Below are positions 50,773-62,229 of a stretch of DNA of 64,000 nucleotides, in pieces (the first letter of the stretch is position 1; every line of letters begins with the position of its first letter). The DNA lies in contig NZ_CP017014.1 of the NCBI RefSeq assembly GCF_001767395.1, positions 930,001 through 994,000 of the forward strand. The letters run 5' to 3'. Under the pieces are notes generated by a model that was given only the letters and a program-made list of their open reading frames with translations, did not search any database and was not told the DNA's origin. This stretch comes from Rhodococcus sp. WMMA185. Its GTDB lineage: Bacteria; Actinomycetota; Actinomycetes; Mycobacteriales; Mycobacteriaceae. A program made the position numbers and the translations under genes.

Positions 50773-52149
50773 TCAGGACTGGCTGATGCTGCCAAACCCT
50801 ACTGGTAGGTAGCTGGTTGAAACCTGATCCAGGTGTCGGCGGAGCGCCGCGACCCAGGTGTGCACATTCGCGGAAGCGATGTCGTTGCCGGGATAGCGGA
50901 CCGCGAGATTCACTCCCTGGGGGGTCCGGTTGATCCACGCGTAGACGTCGTGGGTGTACTGCCTGCTCCGCAGTGCCCGAGCGTTGCGTTGGGGCCAGCT
51001 CCCTGATTCCGGTACGAACCTGACATCCATGTACGACACGACGAAGCGGGGCCTGGCGGGGGTGCCCAGTTCGTTTCCAATGCGATCGAACGGTACGACC
51101 GAAACCGGTTTTGTGCGGGACAGGCTCGCGTCCGCCTCACGTGCAACTGCGCCGAAGTCGCTGGATCGGACCTCGAAGTCGATCGGACTCAGGCTGACGA
51201 ACCATCCGAGTGCGGATGTCCATTGCGGAGCACGCCTGGTGTGGACCGGGGTGATCGTCCGGAAACGTTGCTGACCAGCTACTTCCACGCCAGCTAGGCC
51301 GAGGCATGCGAGCAGGCCGGGAAAGAAGCCTACCTCCGCTTCGCTGCATGCCCGGTTGAACGCGGCAGCCTGGTCGGCGTCGAGGATCCAGGCAGAGAGG
51401 TTCTGCTGGGGGAGCTGGGTGCGCGGACCGATATCGAGCGGGAACTCGGGCGGTCCGGATTCCTCGAGGGTGGAACGCCAAAGGTCGAGCGCCTTGCGCT
51501 CGGCCTCGGGATCGGTGGAGGCCTCCCGCTCTTCGTGACCGAAATCTATGTAGCTGCCGACGGGGAACAGATCGACCGTGCGGCCGGAAACGGACTCCTC
51601 GTACAGAGCGGACAATTCGTGGGCGACCAGCACGATCGAATACCCGTCGATGATCGAATGATCCGCTGCGAAGAACACGATGAATCGATCGCGTTCGACG
51701 ATTTCGAGGGTCGCGAAGACGTACGACGGCCAACTGTGCGGCGAGGCGTACTCGTCGAACAGTTGCTGCAGGTGCGCGAAGTTGTCTCCTCCCGCGGCGT
51801 CGTATCCGTGGCTCACGACTCCGACATGCAGGCCGCCACGGGGCACGGTGTATCGCCGCACGAGCTCGGTCTCTGCATCCAAGGTCGTGTGCGACCGCAG
51901 CACTTCATGGCGGTCGGTCCACTTCTCGAGGGCCGACCGGAATGCGTCGGCGTCGAGGGCACCCGGGATCTCGAAGGCGGTGCCCAGCCACGATTCTCGG
52001 CTACCTGACTTTGCGGTCCGGCGAAGGTGTGCTTCGTGGACATAGGAGGCCGGCCGCGGATCGTCCACCCAGTCGGACTGGGCGCAGAGCAACCATTCGG
52101 TGAGCGCACCGACCGGGACGGGATAGTCGGCGAGTTCAGTGAATTCCAT
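50773..52149 (-). CDS. PapA-like condensation-domain acyltransferase 1
   Basis: This 458-residue protein of the condensation/polyketide-associated acyltransferase superfamily has the catalytic motif ADHSIIDGY (His164, Asp168, Gly169), a WTDRHEVLRSH-type early block and a late FVVSYMDVRFVPES block. PapA enzymes in mycobacteria esterify trehalose or phthiocerol lipids. Two more paralogues lie at 53621 and 55067. This copy sits between accA3 and the sufE-like gene, which are adjacent in M. tuberculosis. The substrate is unknown. Confidence 0.85.
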   Translation of the reverse strand: MEFTELADYPVPVGALTEWLLCAQSDWVDDPRPASYVHEAHLRRTAKSGSRESWLGTAFEIPGALDADAFRSALEKWTDRHEVLRSHTTLDAETELVRRYTVPRGGLHVGVVSHGYDAAGGDNFAHLQQLFDEYASPHSWPSYVFATLEIVERDRFIVFFAADHSIIDGYSIVLVAHELSALYEESVSGRTVDLFPVGSYIDFGHEEREASTDPEAERKALDLWRSTLEESGPPEFPLDIGPRTQLPQQNLSAWILDADQAAAFNRACSEAEVGFFPGLLACLGLAGVEVAGQQRFRTITPVHTRRAPQWTSALGWFVSLSPIDFEVRSSDFGAVAREADASLSRTKPVSVVPFDRIGNELGTPARPRFVVSYMDVRFVPESGSWPQRNARALRSRQYTHDVYAWINRTPQGVNLAVRYPGNDIASANVHTWVAALRRHLDQVSTSYLPVGFGSISQS

Positions 52150-52170
52150 CAGTGCGTTGTCGAACCCTGA

Positions 52171-52587
52171 CTAGTCTTGGAGATGGCGTTTGATTCGCGC
52201 GAGCATTGCGGACATGCCGCGCAGGCGCAGCGGACTGACGGCGTCCGCGAGACCGAGTGCGGAGTAGAAATCATCCGGAACATCGAGAATTGTTGCGGCA
52301 CTGTGTCCGTCGAGTCCCTGATGCAGGATCGAAGCGAACCCCCGCGTGGTCGGCGCCTCCGGGGGTGCGCTGAAGTGCAGTCGCACGTGCGCCGGATCGG
52401 AGTCGTCTACCGACATGAAGAGCGGGGACTGGCACTCGGGTACCGGTTCCATCGCATCCTTCTCGAGTTCGGCAGGGAGCGGTGCCAATTCGCGGCTGAA
52501 CTCGAGAAGGAGCTGTAGCTTGTCGGAGCCGTCGACCGCAGCGAAATCATCGACGATCTCGGCAAGGGAATCGGGCAGTCCGGTCAT
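52171..52587 (-). CDS. SufE-like sulfur acceptor protein
   Basis: This 138-residue protein has the SufE fold order, with the acceptor Cys52 in [12 protein letters not shown] and the ending [17 protein letters not shown]. SufE takes sulfur from a cysteine desulfurase or rhodanese. The ATG overlaps the sseA stop, so it is translationally coupled to the sulfurtransferase, which may hand sulfur to it. It matches the Rv3284 position. Confidence 0.9.
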   Translation of the reverse strand: MTGLPDSLAEIVDDFAAVDGSDKLQLLLEFSRELAPLPAELEKDAMEPVPECQSPLFMSVDDSDPAHVRLHFSAPPEAPTTRGFASILHQGLDGHSAATILDVPDDFYSALGLADAVSPLRLRGMSAMLARIKRHLQD

Positions 52588-53483
52588 GACGATGCGCCGG
52601 GAACGTCGCCGGGCTCCTCGCCCTTGACGATGGGAACGCGCACCATGTTGCCCCACTCTGTCCACGAGCCGTCGTAGTTGCGGACGTTCGGGTAACCGAG
52701 CAGATAGGTGAGAACGAACCAGGTGTGGCTCGAACGCTCACCGATTCGGCAATACGCGACGATGTCGTCGTCGGCGGAAACCCCGCCGTAGATCTCGTTC
52801 AGCTCGCTGCGTGAGCGGAAGCGGCTGTCGGGGGCGGCGGCTTTGGCCCACGGAATGGACTGCGCGCTCGGAATGTGACCCCCGCGAAGAGCGCCCTCTT
52901 CCGGGTAGTCGGGCATGTGGGTGCGTTCTCCGGTGTACTCCTGGGGTGAGCGCACGTCGATCAGCGGACCCCTGCCGAGGTGAGCGAGGACGTCGTCCTT
53001 GAAGGCGCGGATGGGAGCGTCGTTGCGCTCGACCACCGGGTAGTCGGTGGGGGTTGTCACGGGAACGTCGAACGCGGTGGCCCGATCTTCGGCGATCCAG
53101 GCATCGCGGCCGCCGTCGAGGAGTCGGACGTCTTCGTGTCCGAACAGGGTGAACACCCAGAGTGCGTACGCCGCCCACCAGTTGCTCTTGTCGCCGTAGA
53201 TGACGACTGTGTCGTCACGGCTGATTCCCTTGCGGCTCATCAGGTCGGCGAACTGCTTGCCGTTGATGTAGTCGCGGGTCACGGGGTCATTGAGGTCGAG
53301 GTGCCAGTCGATCTTCACTGCACCTGGAATGTGCCCGACATCGTAGAGGAGCACGTCCTCGTCCGACTCCACCACCTTGAGGCCGGGCGCGCCCAGATTC
53401 GCGGAGAGCCACTCTGTCGACACGAGCCGACCGGGGTTGGCGTAGTCGGCAAAGGACTTGGTGGGATCGGGTGCTACGGGCAC
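52584..53483 (-). CDS. sseA: Thiosulfate sulfurtransferase (rhodanese)
   Basis: This 299-residue protein has two rhodanese domains. The first is inactive; the second has the active Cys245 in [12 protein letters not shown]. The linker holds CH2-type motifs ([11 protein letters not shown]). It transfers sulfane sulfur from thiosulfate to cyanide or thiols. It is coupled to the sufE-like gene, suggesting a sulfur relay, as in M. tuberculosis. Confidence 0.93.
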   Translation of the reverse strand: MPVAPDPTKSFADYANPGRLVSTEWLSANLGAPGLKVVESDEDVLLYDVGHIPGAVKIDWHLDLNDPVTRDYINGKQFADLMSRKGISRDDTVVIYGDKSNWWAAYALWVFTLFGHEDVRLLDGGRDAWIAEDRATAFDVPVTTPTDYPVVERNDAPIRAFKDDVLAHLGRGPLIDVRSPQEYTGERTHMPDYPEEGALRGGHIPSAQSIPWAKAAAPDSRFRSRSELNEIYGGVSADDDIVAYCRIGERSSHTWFVLTYLLGYPNVRNYDGSWTEWGNMVRVPIVKGEEPGDVPGASS

Positions 53484-53620
53484 GGGTGGGCTCCTGGTAC
53501 AGATGTGGTGCGGACGGTAATGATTCTATGCGGACGCCGCGCCCTCATTCGACCCGCGTTCGCGCGCACGCTCCGCGGGCATCGAGCCACTTGGCCCGGT
53601 GCCCGCGTAGCAGCCGGAGA

Positions 53621-55063
53621 CTACACGACCGGAGTGCCCTCCAGGTTCAGCTGATTGGTGAGTTCCGCGATCGGGGTGACGCCCTGTTCGCAGATTTCTC
53701 GCAAGATCTGCTCCAACCGTACGAGGAACTCCGTGACCGCCAGTCGCGCCGTCGGGGTCTCGGGGAACCGCGAGCGCAGCGCGAGCCCCCGGTGAGTACG
53801 TGAGATCCAGAACTGGGCATCGTCGGCGACCGTCACGTTGCTGATGTGGTGAGCGTTCAACTCGACGTGATCTTCCGTGCCGGGCAACCTGCGGTAGTCG
53901 ATGTAGGACACCATGAATACATCTGTGCGGGTTCTGCGGTACCCGTCGCCGAGTGCCTCACGTACCTGAGCCATCGATACTCCCTTGAGCGTCAAAGCAG
54001 TCCGGAAGGAGGCGTGAGTGTGGGCGAGTGAAGACTGGAAGTCACCGTCCGGCGTCAACTCGACGGTCAACGGTGCGCTGGTCGTGAGCCATCCGATCGC
54101 GTTGGACCACTGAGGATCCTGTCGGATATGCAATGGGAACTGCAACGGCATCCGGGAGACACCGTTGATCGACTGCACGGCCATGCCCATCGCGGTGAGC
54201 GCGCCGGTGAACAGACTGCCGCCCGACTCGAGGCATATTTCCTCGAAGCGCTCGGTGTCGGCGGCATCGAGGAGGGGACGGACGTCGGCGCCCTGGGGTG
54301 CCGGATGGCCCCCTTCGACGCCAAGATCGATCGGGAAACTCGGTGCGGTACCGCCGCAGCGCTCGTAGAACCGTGCCCACTCGCGCACACGTGGGTCACT
54401 GAGGGCGGTTACGGGTGCGTCGGCCTCGAGTTCGCAGTACCGCAGGAAGCTTCCCGGATCGCCGAACTCCCTGGTCAGATCTTCCTCGGTAACCTCCGCG
54501 GAATCGCCGAGCATGACCAGTTTCTCGTAGATCTGGCGAAGTTCGCCCAACGCGATGACCAGCGAGTAGCCGTCGACGAGCGTGTGGTCGAACGCACTGA
54601 TCACGGTGTAATGCGAATCGCGCTCGACGGTGGCGAACAGATAGGCGGGAAAGGTCAGCGGATCGCAGGCCAGGGTGAAGCGTGAGCGCAGATGATCGCG
54701 AAGTTCGTCCGGCGACGATGTCGTGACGGGCTCGGACGAAGAGACGGTGATGTCTTCGGGGTCGAGGTCGACGCGCTGCATGTAGTCCGCGCTCACGTCG
54801 AAACCGGATTGCAGTGTGTCGTGGCGTCGGATGAAGTGCACCAGCGCCTGTCGGAGAGCTTTGTGATCGAGTTGACCGGGCAGATCGAAAGCTGCTGCCA
54901 TCCAGACGCTTCGACCCATGCCGTGCGTACGTGCGGTGTCGAGATGGAACTGTTGATTGTAGGACGGCGGTATCACGGACCGAGAGACCGCACCGGGCGC
55001 GACGGACCATTCCGTCACCGTGCCGGGTTCGAGCATGTACCGATCGATAGATGTGACGTGCAC
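53621..55063 (-). CDS. PapA-like condensation-domain acyltransferase 2
   Basis: This 480-residue protein has catalytic FDHTLVDGY (His160, Asp164, Gly165), early LVHFIRRHDTLQSGFDV and late VFMVSYIDYRRLPGTEDH blocks. The GTG start lies 3 bp after the stop of the gene at 55067, with no separate ribosome site, so translation is probably coupled. It belongs to the same family as the genes at 50773 and 55067. The acyl donor and acceptor are unknown. Confidence 0.87.
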   Translation of the reverse strand: MHVTSIDRYMLEPGTVTEWSVAPGAVSRSVIPPSYNQQFHLDTARTHGMGRSVWMAAAFDLPGQLDHKALRQALVHFIRRHDTLQSGFDVSADYMQRVDLDPEDITVSSSEPVTTSSPDELRDHLRSRFTLACDPLTFPAYLFATVERDSHYTVISAFDHTLVDGYSLVIALGELRQIYEKLVMLGDSAEVTEEDLTREFGDPGSFLRYCELEADAPVTALSDPRVREWARFYERCGGTAPSFPIDLGVEGGHPAPQGADVRPLLDAADTERFEEICLESGGSLFTGALTAMGMAVQSINGVSRMPLQFPLHIRQDPQWSNAIGWLTTSAPLTVELTPDGDFQSSLAHTHASFRTALTLKGVSMAQVREALGDGYRRTRTDVFMVSYIDYRRLPGTEDHVELNAHHISNVTVADDAQFWISRTHRGLALRSRFPETPTARLAVTEFLVRLEQILREICEQGVTPIAELTNQLNLEGTPVV

Positions 55064-55066
55064 TAC

Positions 55067-56584
55067 TTAAACCCCTGTGGCGTTGGCGGCTGTCAAGCTT
55101 GCCGGTTTTGAGGAGGACAACGCAAAGTCACCATCGCGGGCAACAGTTTTGATGATCGTTCTCAGTTGGTCGGCATACGTCGCGACCGATCGGTGTGCCT
55201 CCTCTGTGTCGGGGTGCGAGATCGCGATCCACGTGCCCTCGAGGACGCGGTTGATCCAGATCGATGCGATCTGTGTGGCCTTTCCGCCCACGATCATGGT
55301 TGCCCGGGTGGATACGTAGTCTTCGGTTTGCGGCAGTCTGCGTCCGTCGATGTACGACACGATCGGCGGTGGCGTCAGCGTTGTAGGTTGCGCGACCGCA
55401 TTGCGGCCCCCGTGCGCGAGGACCGTCTCGATCACCTGCTGCACCGATACCTGGCCGAGCGACTTGCCGGAGTGGTAGGCCTCCTGGGCGCGCTGGGCGA
55501 GGTCGGTGAACGTGGTGGAGTCGCTGAGTTCGAATCCGACCGGAATGAGATTGATGAACCATCCCTGAGACCACTCGAACCGTGGGTCGTTGCGGGTGCC
55601 GACGGGCGACAGCGCAATGTATCGCTCGCGTCCGACGAGTTCGTGCTCGGTGATGGCGAGGGCCGCGAACATTCCTCCGATGAAGTTGGAACCATTCGCC
55701 TTGCAGACGGCTCCGAAGCGCTCGCACTCGTCGGCGTCGGCAAGGTCGAAGCGGCTGCCGATGGCCGGTTTGGGGGCATCTGAGGCGCCCAGATCAAGAG
55801 GAAAGCTCGGGAATGTTCCACCGTTACGGGAGAGATGGCCTATCCAGCCCTGCACCTCGGGGGAGGCGAGGGTCAGCGCGGCCGCTCTCTCACGCTCGAG
55901 CCGGCTGTACTCGACGTAGCTTCCCGGGGCGGGTAGTTCGGGTTCGGTACCGGCGAGTTCGGCCTCGTAGATCGTCCGAGTCTCGGCAAACATCAAGACC
56001 AGCGACTGCAGGTCGCTGTGTGCGTGATCAACCGCGTGGTAGAGGGTGAAGCTGTCGCCGGCGACGCTGGGTTGCGTCGTGTCGTAGTGCTCGATGACGC
56101 CGAACACGAACGAAGGCCAGCCCAGCGCGCTCGTGTCGTTCGCGAATCGCGCGGCGACGTGGTCTCGGACTTGCTCGGGCGAGTCGAAGATCTCGCCCAC
56201 GTGCGCGGCGAACTCGATGTCATCGCTGGGCACCACGTGCCGCCGAATGCGATTGGAAGGGTCTGTCGGGTCAGCCTCGGGGTCCTCGAACGAGAACCAG
56301 CTGTGCAGCGTGTCGTGACGCAGGATGTAACGCTCGAGTGTCCGCGTCATGGCTTCGGTGTCGAGCCTGCCCGGGAAGTCGAACGCAATGCCGATCCACG
56401 GTGACTGCGGCTCGCCCTTGTTCGCAGTCTGTTGCGCCCGCCGCAGGTGCCGTTCCTGCATCGTGGTGGGCAGTGCCGGATCGACAGGGGCCTCTGCGGC
56501 CGCGCGTGCGCTCGCGTCGGTGGCCCTCCACTCGACGACCCTTCCAGACTCTGGAATCCAATGGGTGATCAAGTTCAAGTCCAT
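55067..56584 (-). CDS. PapA-like condensation-domain acyltransferase 3 (variant active site)
   Basis: This 505-residue protein resembles mycobacterial PapA1-type proteins (begins MDLNLITHWIPESGRVVEWR; ILRHDTLHSWFSFEDP). The motif reads AVDHAHSDLQS: His187 and Asp191 are in place, but the usual Gly after Asp is Leu192. The late block PPIVSYIDGRRLPQTEDYVS matches the other two. The start is behind GGGAG. It is first in the pair with the gene at 53621 and divergent from the exporter. Confidence 0.87.
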   Translation of the reverse strand: MDLNLITHWIPESGRVVEWRATDASARAAAEAPVDPALPTTMQERHLRRAQQTANKGEPQSPWIGIAFDFPGRLDTEAMTRTLERYILRHDTLHSWFSFEDPEADPTDPSNRIRRHVVPSDDIEFAAHVGEIFDSPEQVRDHVAARFANDTSALGWPSFVFGVIEHYDTTQPSVAGDSFTLYHAVDHAHSDLQSLVLMFAETRTIYEAELAGTEPELPAPGSYVEYSRLERERAAALTLASPEVQGWIGHLSRNGGTFPSFPLDLGASDAPKPAIGSRFDLADADECERFGAVCKANGSNFIGGMFAALAITEHELVGRERYIALSPVGTRNDPRFEWSQGWFINLIPVGFELSDSTTFTDLAQRAQEAYHSGKSLGQVSVQQVIETVLAHGGRNAVAQPTTLTPPPIVSYIDGRRLPQTEDYVSTRATMIVGGKATQIASIWINRVLEGTWIAISHPDTEEAHRSVATYADQLRTIIKTVARDGDFALSSSKPASLTAANATGV

Positions 56585-56838
56585 CGATCGGCTCCCGGGG
56601 TGTGAATATCAATATTTGCGGGTTCGGTCAGGTGTGGCTTGGGCTTCACGCAACAGCATGAGGCTTCGAGCGCTTCGCCGGTAGGAGTAAAGAGAAGTAA
56701 AGGTGTGAGAATGAGTACAGGTTAGATTCGGCACAGTCAAGTATTCGGGACTGAAGGAGTGCAGCCCGACGGCCTACTGTATATTCCGGCGCTCGTAATC
56801 CATCCCCCGCCTTCGCAACTGCGGGTTGCCGCTAACCT

Positions 56839-58635
56839 GTGCGGATGCCTGCAACTCTGCGTGACGCGCCCGTGAGCGGCGAACTCGGAAAATGGGTCCC
56901 GTGGCTCGGCTTGGCGACGAGTCTTGCCGCGGTGTTCATGCAACTGCTCGACGCCACCATCGTCAACGTCGCCCTGCCCAGCATTGCGTTCGATCTAGGC
57001 GCATCAGTTTCTGCACAGCTATTGATGGTCAGCGTCTACACGTTGTCCTTTGCCTGTTCGCTGATCACTGCGGCGCGGCTGGGAGACCTGCTCGGCAGGC
57101 GCCGGGTCTTTCTGACCGCGTTGGCCGTGTTCGTAGTTGCGTCCCTGCTCTGTGGGCTCGCTCAGTCGCCCATGGCTCTCGTCCTGGCCCGGGTGTTGCA
57201 AGGTCTCGCGGCGGGCTCTATGTCGGCCCAGACGTTCGCGATCATCTCGAGCCTGTTCCCTAAACGCCTCCATGCCCGCGTCCTCGGCATCTACGGAGCA
57301 ACCATCGGGTTAGCCACAATCTCCGGGCCGTTGGTCGGTGGCCTTCTCATCGAGTGGAATCTCTACGACTGGGGTTGGCGGCTGATCTTCTTCGTCAATC
57401 TTCCGCTCGGCATTGCCGCCCTGATACTCGGGTACTTTCACCTCGTCGATGCGAAACCGGAGGAAGTCCGGCGACTAGACCTCGGCGGCGCCGTCCTGTC
57501 GGCGGTGGGGCTGTTCCTGCTCATCTTCCCACTCGCCGAGGGGCGCGAGCGTGGATGGCCCACCCCGATGGTGGTGATGCTGGTCTGTTCGGTGCCTGTG
57601 CTGATCGGGTTCGTCGTCTACGAATACCGGCTCGGTCGCCGCGGTGGTGACCCAGTCCTGCGCCTCGAGTTGTTCAGCGACCGCGCCTTCGCGTTGGGAG
57701 CTGCGATCGCGTTCGTGTTTTTCGGAACCCTCACGTCGTTGATCTTCACCATCTCCTTGACCCTGCAGTTCGGATTTGGCTTCTCGGCGTTGCGGGCGGG
57801 CGTGATGACGCTGCCATGGGCGTTGGGGACAGGTCTCGCCGCGTTGGTTTCGTCGATTGTGTATCGGCGCATCGGCAACCTCGTCCTGCCCCTGGGGATG
57901 CTTCTGTTCGGCGGCTCCCTCATCGTGCTGGCTGCTCTGTTGCAGCACGAGGGCACCGACCCACGATGGTCTGTGCTTGCCGGACCGCTGTTCGTGGGGG
58001 GTGCGGGTCTCGGATTGTTTGTCGCACCGCTCCAGACGGCGATCCTCGCGACGGTCGAGCCGCGGAACGCCGGATCGGTGTCAGGCCTGCTTCCGACCGT
58101 CCAGCAGGTGGGCAGTTCGATCGGACTCGCAGTGATCGGCGTCGTGTTCTTCAACCTCGTCGCATCCCAGTCGACGGCCGCGGTCCAGGCGGAAAGGCCT
58201 GCATTGACGGCTCAGCTCGCGGATGCCGGCGTGCCGTCCGCTCTGATTCCGCGCGCGGAGGAGACGTTCGTGCGTTGTGCAACCGAGCAACTCGGCTCGA
58301 CCTCGCCGATGAAGGTGCCTGAGGAATGCCGCTCCCTGGGATCTGGCGGGGCGGCGCTCGGTGCGTCGGGGCAACTGATCGCGGACTCGGCGGTAGTCGC
58401 CGCCACGGAATCGACACGCAACGCGGCCGGTGAGGCGTTCCTACAGGCCGAACGCAGGATTCTCTGGATCATCGCTGCGGTTGCGGCCGCAATCGGTGTG
58501 GCATCGCTGACGTTGCCCCGCCGGAACCCATCGGTCGAGGACGAATCGGTCGAGGACGAATCAGTCGACGCGGTCCGATACCGCCCACAGATCGGCGACA
58601 CCGACTCCGACTTGCTCGAGCAAGGTCCGCAATAG
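56839..58635 (+). CDS. DHA2-type MFS exporter (14 helices)
   Basis: This 598-residue protein has fourteen hydrophobic segments and the DHA2 signature LDATIVNVALPSIAFDLG in helix 1, motif A GDLLGRRRVF, and LGIYGATIGLATISGPLVGG. The family exports drugs, and in actinobacteria also lipids and cell-wall precursors. GTG 56839 or ATG 56845 may start it. It diverges from the acyltransferase pair and may export their product. The last 75 bp overlap the convergent maf gene and end in a repeated SVEDE motif. Confidence 0.88.
   Translation: MRMPATLRDAPVSGELGKWVPWLGLATSLAAVFMQLLDATIVNVALPSIAFDLGASVSAQLLMVSVYTLSFACSLITAARLGDLLGRRRVFLTALAVFVVASLLCGLAQSPMALVLARVLQGLAAGSMSAQTFAIISSLFPKRLHARVLGIYGATIGLATISGPLVGGLLIEWNLYDWGWRLIFFVNLPLGIAALILGYFHLVDAKPEEVRRLDLGGAVLSAVGLFLLIFPLAEGRERGWPTPMVVMLVCSVPVLIGFVVYEYRLGRRGGDPVLRLELFSDRAFALGAAIAFVFFGTLTSLIFTISLTLQFGFGFSALRAGVMTLPWALGTGLAALVSSIVYRRIGNLVLPLGMLLFGGSLIVLAALLQHEGTDPRWSVLAGPLFVGGAGLGLFVAPLQTAILATVEPRNAGSVSGLLPTVQQVGSSIGLAVIGVVFFNLVASQSTAAVQAERPALTAQLADAGVPSALIPRAEETFVRCATEQLGSTSPMKVPEECRSLGSGGAALGASGQLIADSAVVAATESTRNAAGEAFLQAERRILWIIAAVAAAIGVASLTLPRRNPSVEDESVEDESVDAVRYRPQIGDTDSDLLEQGPQ
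58531..58560. repeat. 15-bp tandem repeat in the MFS gene tail
   Basis: TCGGTCGAGGACGAA occurs twice in a row at 58531 and 58546, with a third partial copy starting TCAGTCGA at 58561. It encodes SVEDE SVEDE and lies at the end of the overlap with maf. Confidence 0.9.
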
Positions 58636-59205
58636 GGGTAGGCCGATCCCGATCACACTGGAGGGATCGCCCTCGATCCGGTCGACGAACCACCCACCGA
58701 GGCTGTCGATGGTGAACGCACCCGCGACCTGGAGGGGTTCGCCGGTCGCCAGATACGCCTCGAGGTCTGAGTGGGCGGGATTCGCGAAGTGGACGACGGT
58801 CGCGCTCTGATCGTGCACATCGGCTACCACCGAGTTGTTCACGAGTCGAAGAACACTGTGTCCCGTCAACAGGGTTGCACTGCGTCCGGCCATCGACGAC
58901 CAGCGATCCCGCGCCACCTCGACACTGTGCGGTTTGCCCTGCAGTGATCCGTCGATCAACAGCATGGAGTCGCACCCGACGACCACCGCATCCGAGATCT
59001 TCTCCCGCGCCAGGGCGGGAAGTACGTCTTTGGCCTTGGCGCGGGCCAGTTCGGTGACAACGTGTTCGGGGGCCGCATCGGTACCGAGCGCCGCGATGAC
59101 CGCGTCCTCGTCGACTCCCGAGACACGCACGATCGGCTCGACCCCTGCGCTACGCAGCACAGCCAGCCGCGCAGGGGAAGCAGAGGCGAGGACGAAGGAA
59201 ATCAC
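58561..59205 (-). CDS. maf: Maf-type nucleoside triphosphate pyrophosphatase
   Basis: This 214-residue enzyme has the Maf start FVLASASPARLAVLRSAGV, the catalytic Asp region VVVGCDSMLLIDG and GAFTIDSLGGWFVDRIEGD. Maf proteins hydrolyse dTTP, UTP and modified nucleotides to monophosphates. The gene lies 35 bp upstream of the accE5 stop side and converges on the MFS gene, with 75 bp of shared coding sequence. Confidence 0.93.
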   Translation of the reverse strand: MISFVLASASPARLAVLRSAGVEPIVRVSGVDEDAVIAALGTDAAPEHVVTELARAKAKDVLPALAREKISDAVVVGCDSMLLIDGSLQGKPHSVEVARDRWSSMAGRSATLLTGHSVLRLVNNSVVADVHDQSATVVHFANPAHSDLEAYLATGEPLQVAGAFTIDSLGGWFVDRIEGDPSSVIGIGLPLLRTLLEQVGVGVADLWAVSDRVD

Positions 59206-59239
59206 CGGTTGCTGATCAGTGCCGGCACGTCGCAGCGCT

Positions 59240-59607
59240 TCATGGTCGCAGCGCCGGCACGCTGGTGAACGAGTAGGGCGAGAACGGAATTCTGACCCGG
59301 TGCATCGAGGTCGGGGCGCCCCAGTTTTCCGGGGGGAGGTTCGAAGCCGGATCGGTGCTGCCGGACGCGGCCATCGCCGAGAGCACCGCGACCAGTGCCG
59401 CGACCTCCTCGGGGGAAGGAGAGCCCTTGACTACCTTCAGAAACGTCTCGCCGCTGTCCACTGAACCATTCTCGCTGCCGCTCGGCAGGTCCACGAGTGC
59501 GCTGTCGGCCTGGGTTGCATCAGCTGCGAAACCGTCGACTGACTGCGCCACGGTGTCCGCCGCGTCCGAATCGGTCTCGGGGGTCCCGAGTTCTTCGGTG
59601 ATGGCTG

Positions 59608-59611
<4 letters not shown>
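59240..59611 (-). CDS. accE5: Acyl-CoA carboxylase epsilon subunit
   Basis: This 123-residue protein has a long acidic N-terminus (residues 1-65, rich in Asp/Ala/Ser) and the short C-terminal motif [20 protein letters not shown] of AccE/PccE epsilon subunits, then [10 protein letters not shown]. Epsilon binds and stabilises the alpha-beta carboxylase complex. It overlaps the accD5 stop by 4 bp. Confidence 0.88.
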
Positions 59612-61248
<1,637 letters not shown>

Positions 61249-61358
61249 GACAGGTCAGCTTAACGAGAGCGGGCAAGTCCCTGACAAGGGAGGTGGTCAG
61301 GCGGCGGGTCGACCAGACCCGGCTACTGACCAGTACCTTTCGGCGAGCGTTCTAGGCT

Positions 61359-62204
61359 GTGATGATGTGGACTGACCTGAACCGGCCCCCTCTCTGTGCT
61401 GACAATCTTCGCGCGGCACTTGTGCGCGGCGACGAAGACAGCGATCCGCGCAAGTTCTGGGCGCGACTGGATGTCGTGCAGGAGACCGGGTCCACGAATG
61501 CCGACCTTCTCGATCGTGCAGCTCGATCGGAATGCGACCGGCACGTGTTGCTGGCGGAGTTCCAGGGAAGCGGCCGCGGTCGGCACTCGCGGGTCTGGGT
61601 GAGTCCGCCGCAGGCGCAAATCGCGGTTTCGGTGCTGCTGACGATGCCCGGGATGAGCGTGGGTGCGATGGGCTGGCTGCCGCTGCTCACAGGTGTCGCC
61701 GTGGTCGACTCACTACGTGATGTCGCGAAGGTAGCCGCCGAAATGAAGTGGCCGAACGACGTGCTGATCGACGGCCGTAAGGTTGCCGGGATTCTCGCCG
61801 AGGTCGCCACGACGACGCCGGATCCCAAGGTGGTGGTCGGGATCGGGCTCAACGTGAGCCTCACGCGAGAGGAACTTCCAGTCGAACATGCCACGTCCCT
61901 CGTGCTCGAAGACGCAGAGGTCAGCGACCGGGACACCCTGGTGCGTGCCGTTTTGCGCGCGATCGCCCACCGCTGGCAGCAGTGGCACGACTCGAATTGG
62001 GATGTTGCCGATCTCGCCGAGGCGTACCGCGCCCGCTGTGGAACTCTCGGCCGCCGCGTACGGGTCGAACTACCCGGTGGCCGTGAACTGAGCGGGGTCG
62101 CAACCGACGTCGATCGGGAGGGCCGCCTGGTGATCACGCCGGACGGTCAAGGCGAACCGGTCTCCGTTTCCGCAGGTGATATCACGCATTTGCGCCCGGT
62201 GTGA
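61359..62204 (+). CDS. birA: Biotin-[acetyl-CoA-carboxylase] ligase
   Basis: This 281-residue enzyme attaches biotin to the carrier Lys, here AccA3. It has the GSTNADLLDRAA start of the catalytic domain, the biotinyl-AMP loop GSGRGRHSRVWVSPP, and MKWPNDVLIDGRKVAGILAE, with a C-terminal SH3-like domain. There is no N-terminal helix-turn-helix, so it is not a biotin repressor. It diverges from accD5. Confidence 0.95.
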   Translation: MMMWTDLNRPPLCADNLRAALVRGDEDSDPRKFWARLDVVQETGSTNADLLDRAARSECDRHVLLAEFQGSGRGRHSRVWVSPPQAQIAVSVLLTMPGMSVGAMGWLPLLTGVAVVDSLRDVAKVAAEMKWPNDVLIDGRKVAGILAEVATTTPDPKVVVGIGLNVSLTREELPVEHATSLVLEDAEVSDRDTLVRAVLRAIAHRWQQWHDSNWDVADLAEAYRARCGTLGRRVRVELPGGRELSGVATDVDREGRLVITPDGQGEPVSVSAGDITHLRPV

Positions 62205-62229
62205 ATCGAGCGGTGCGACACTGAGGGGT

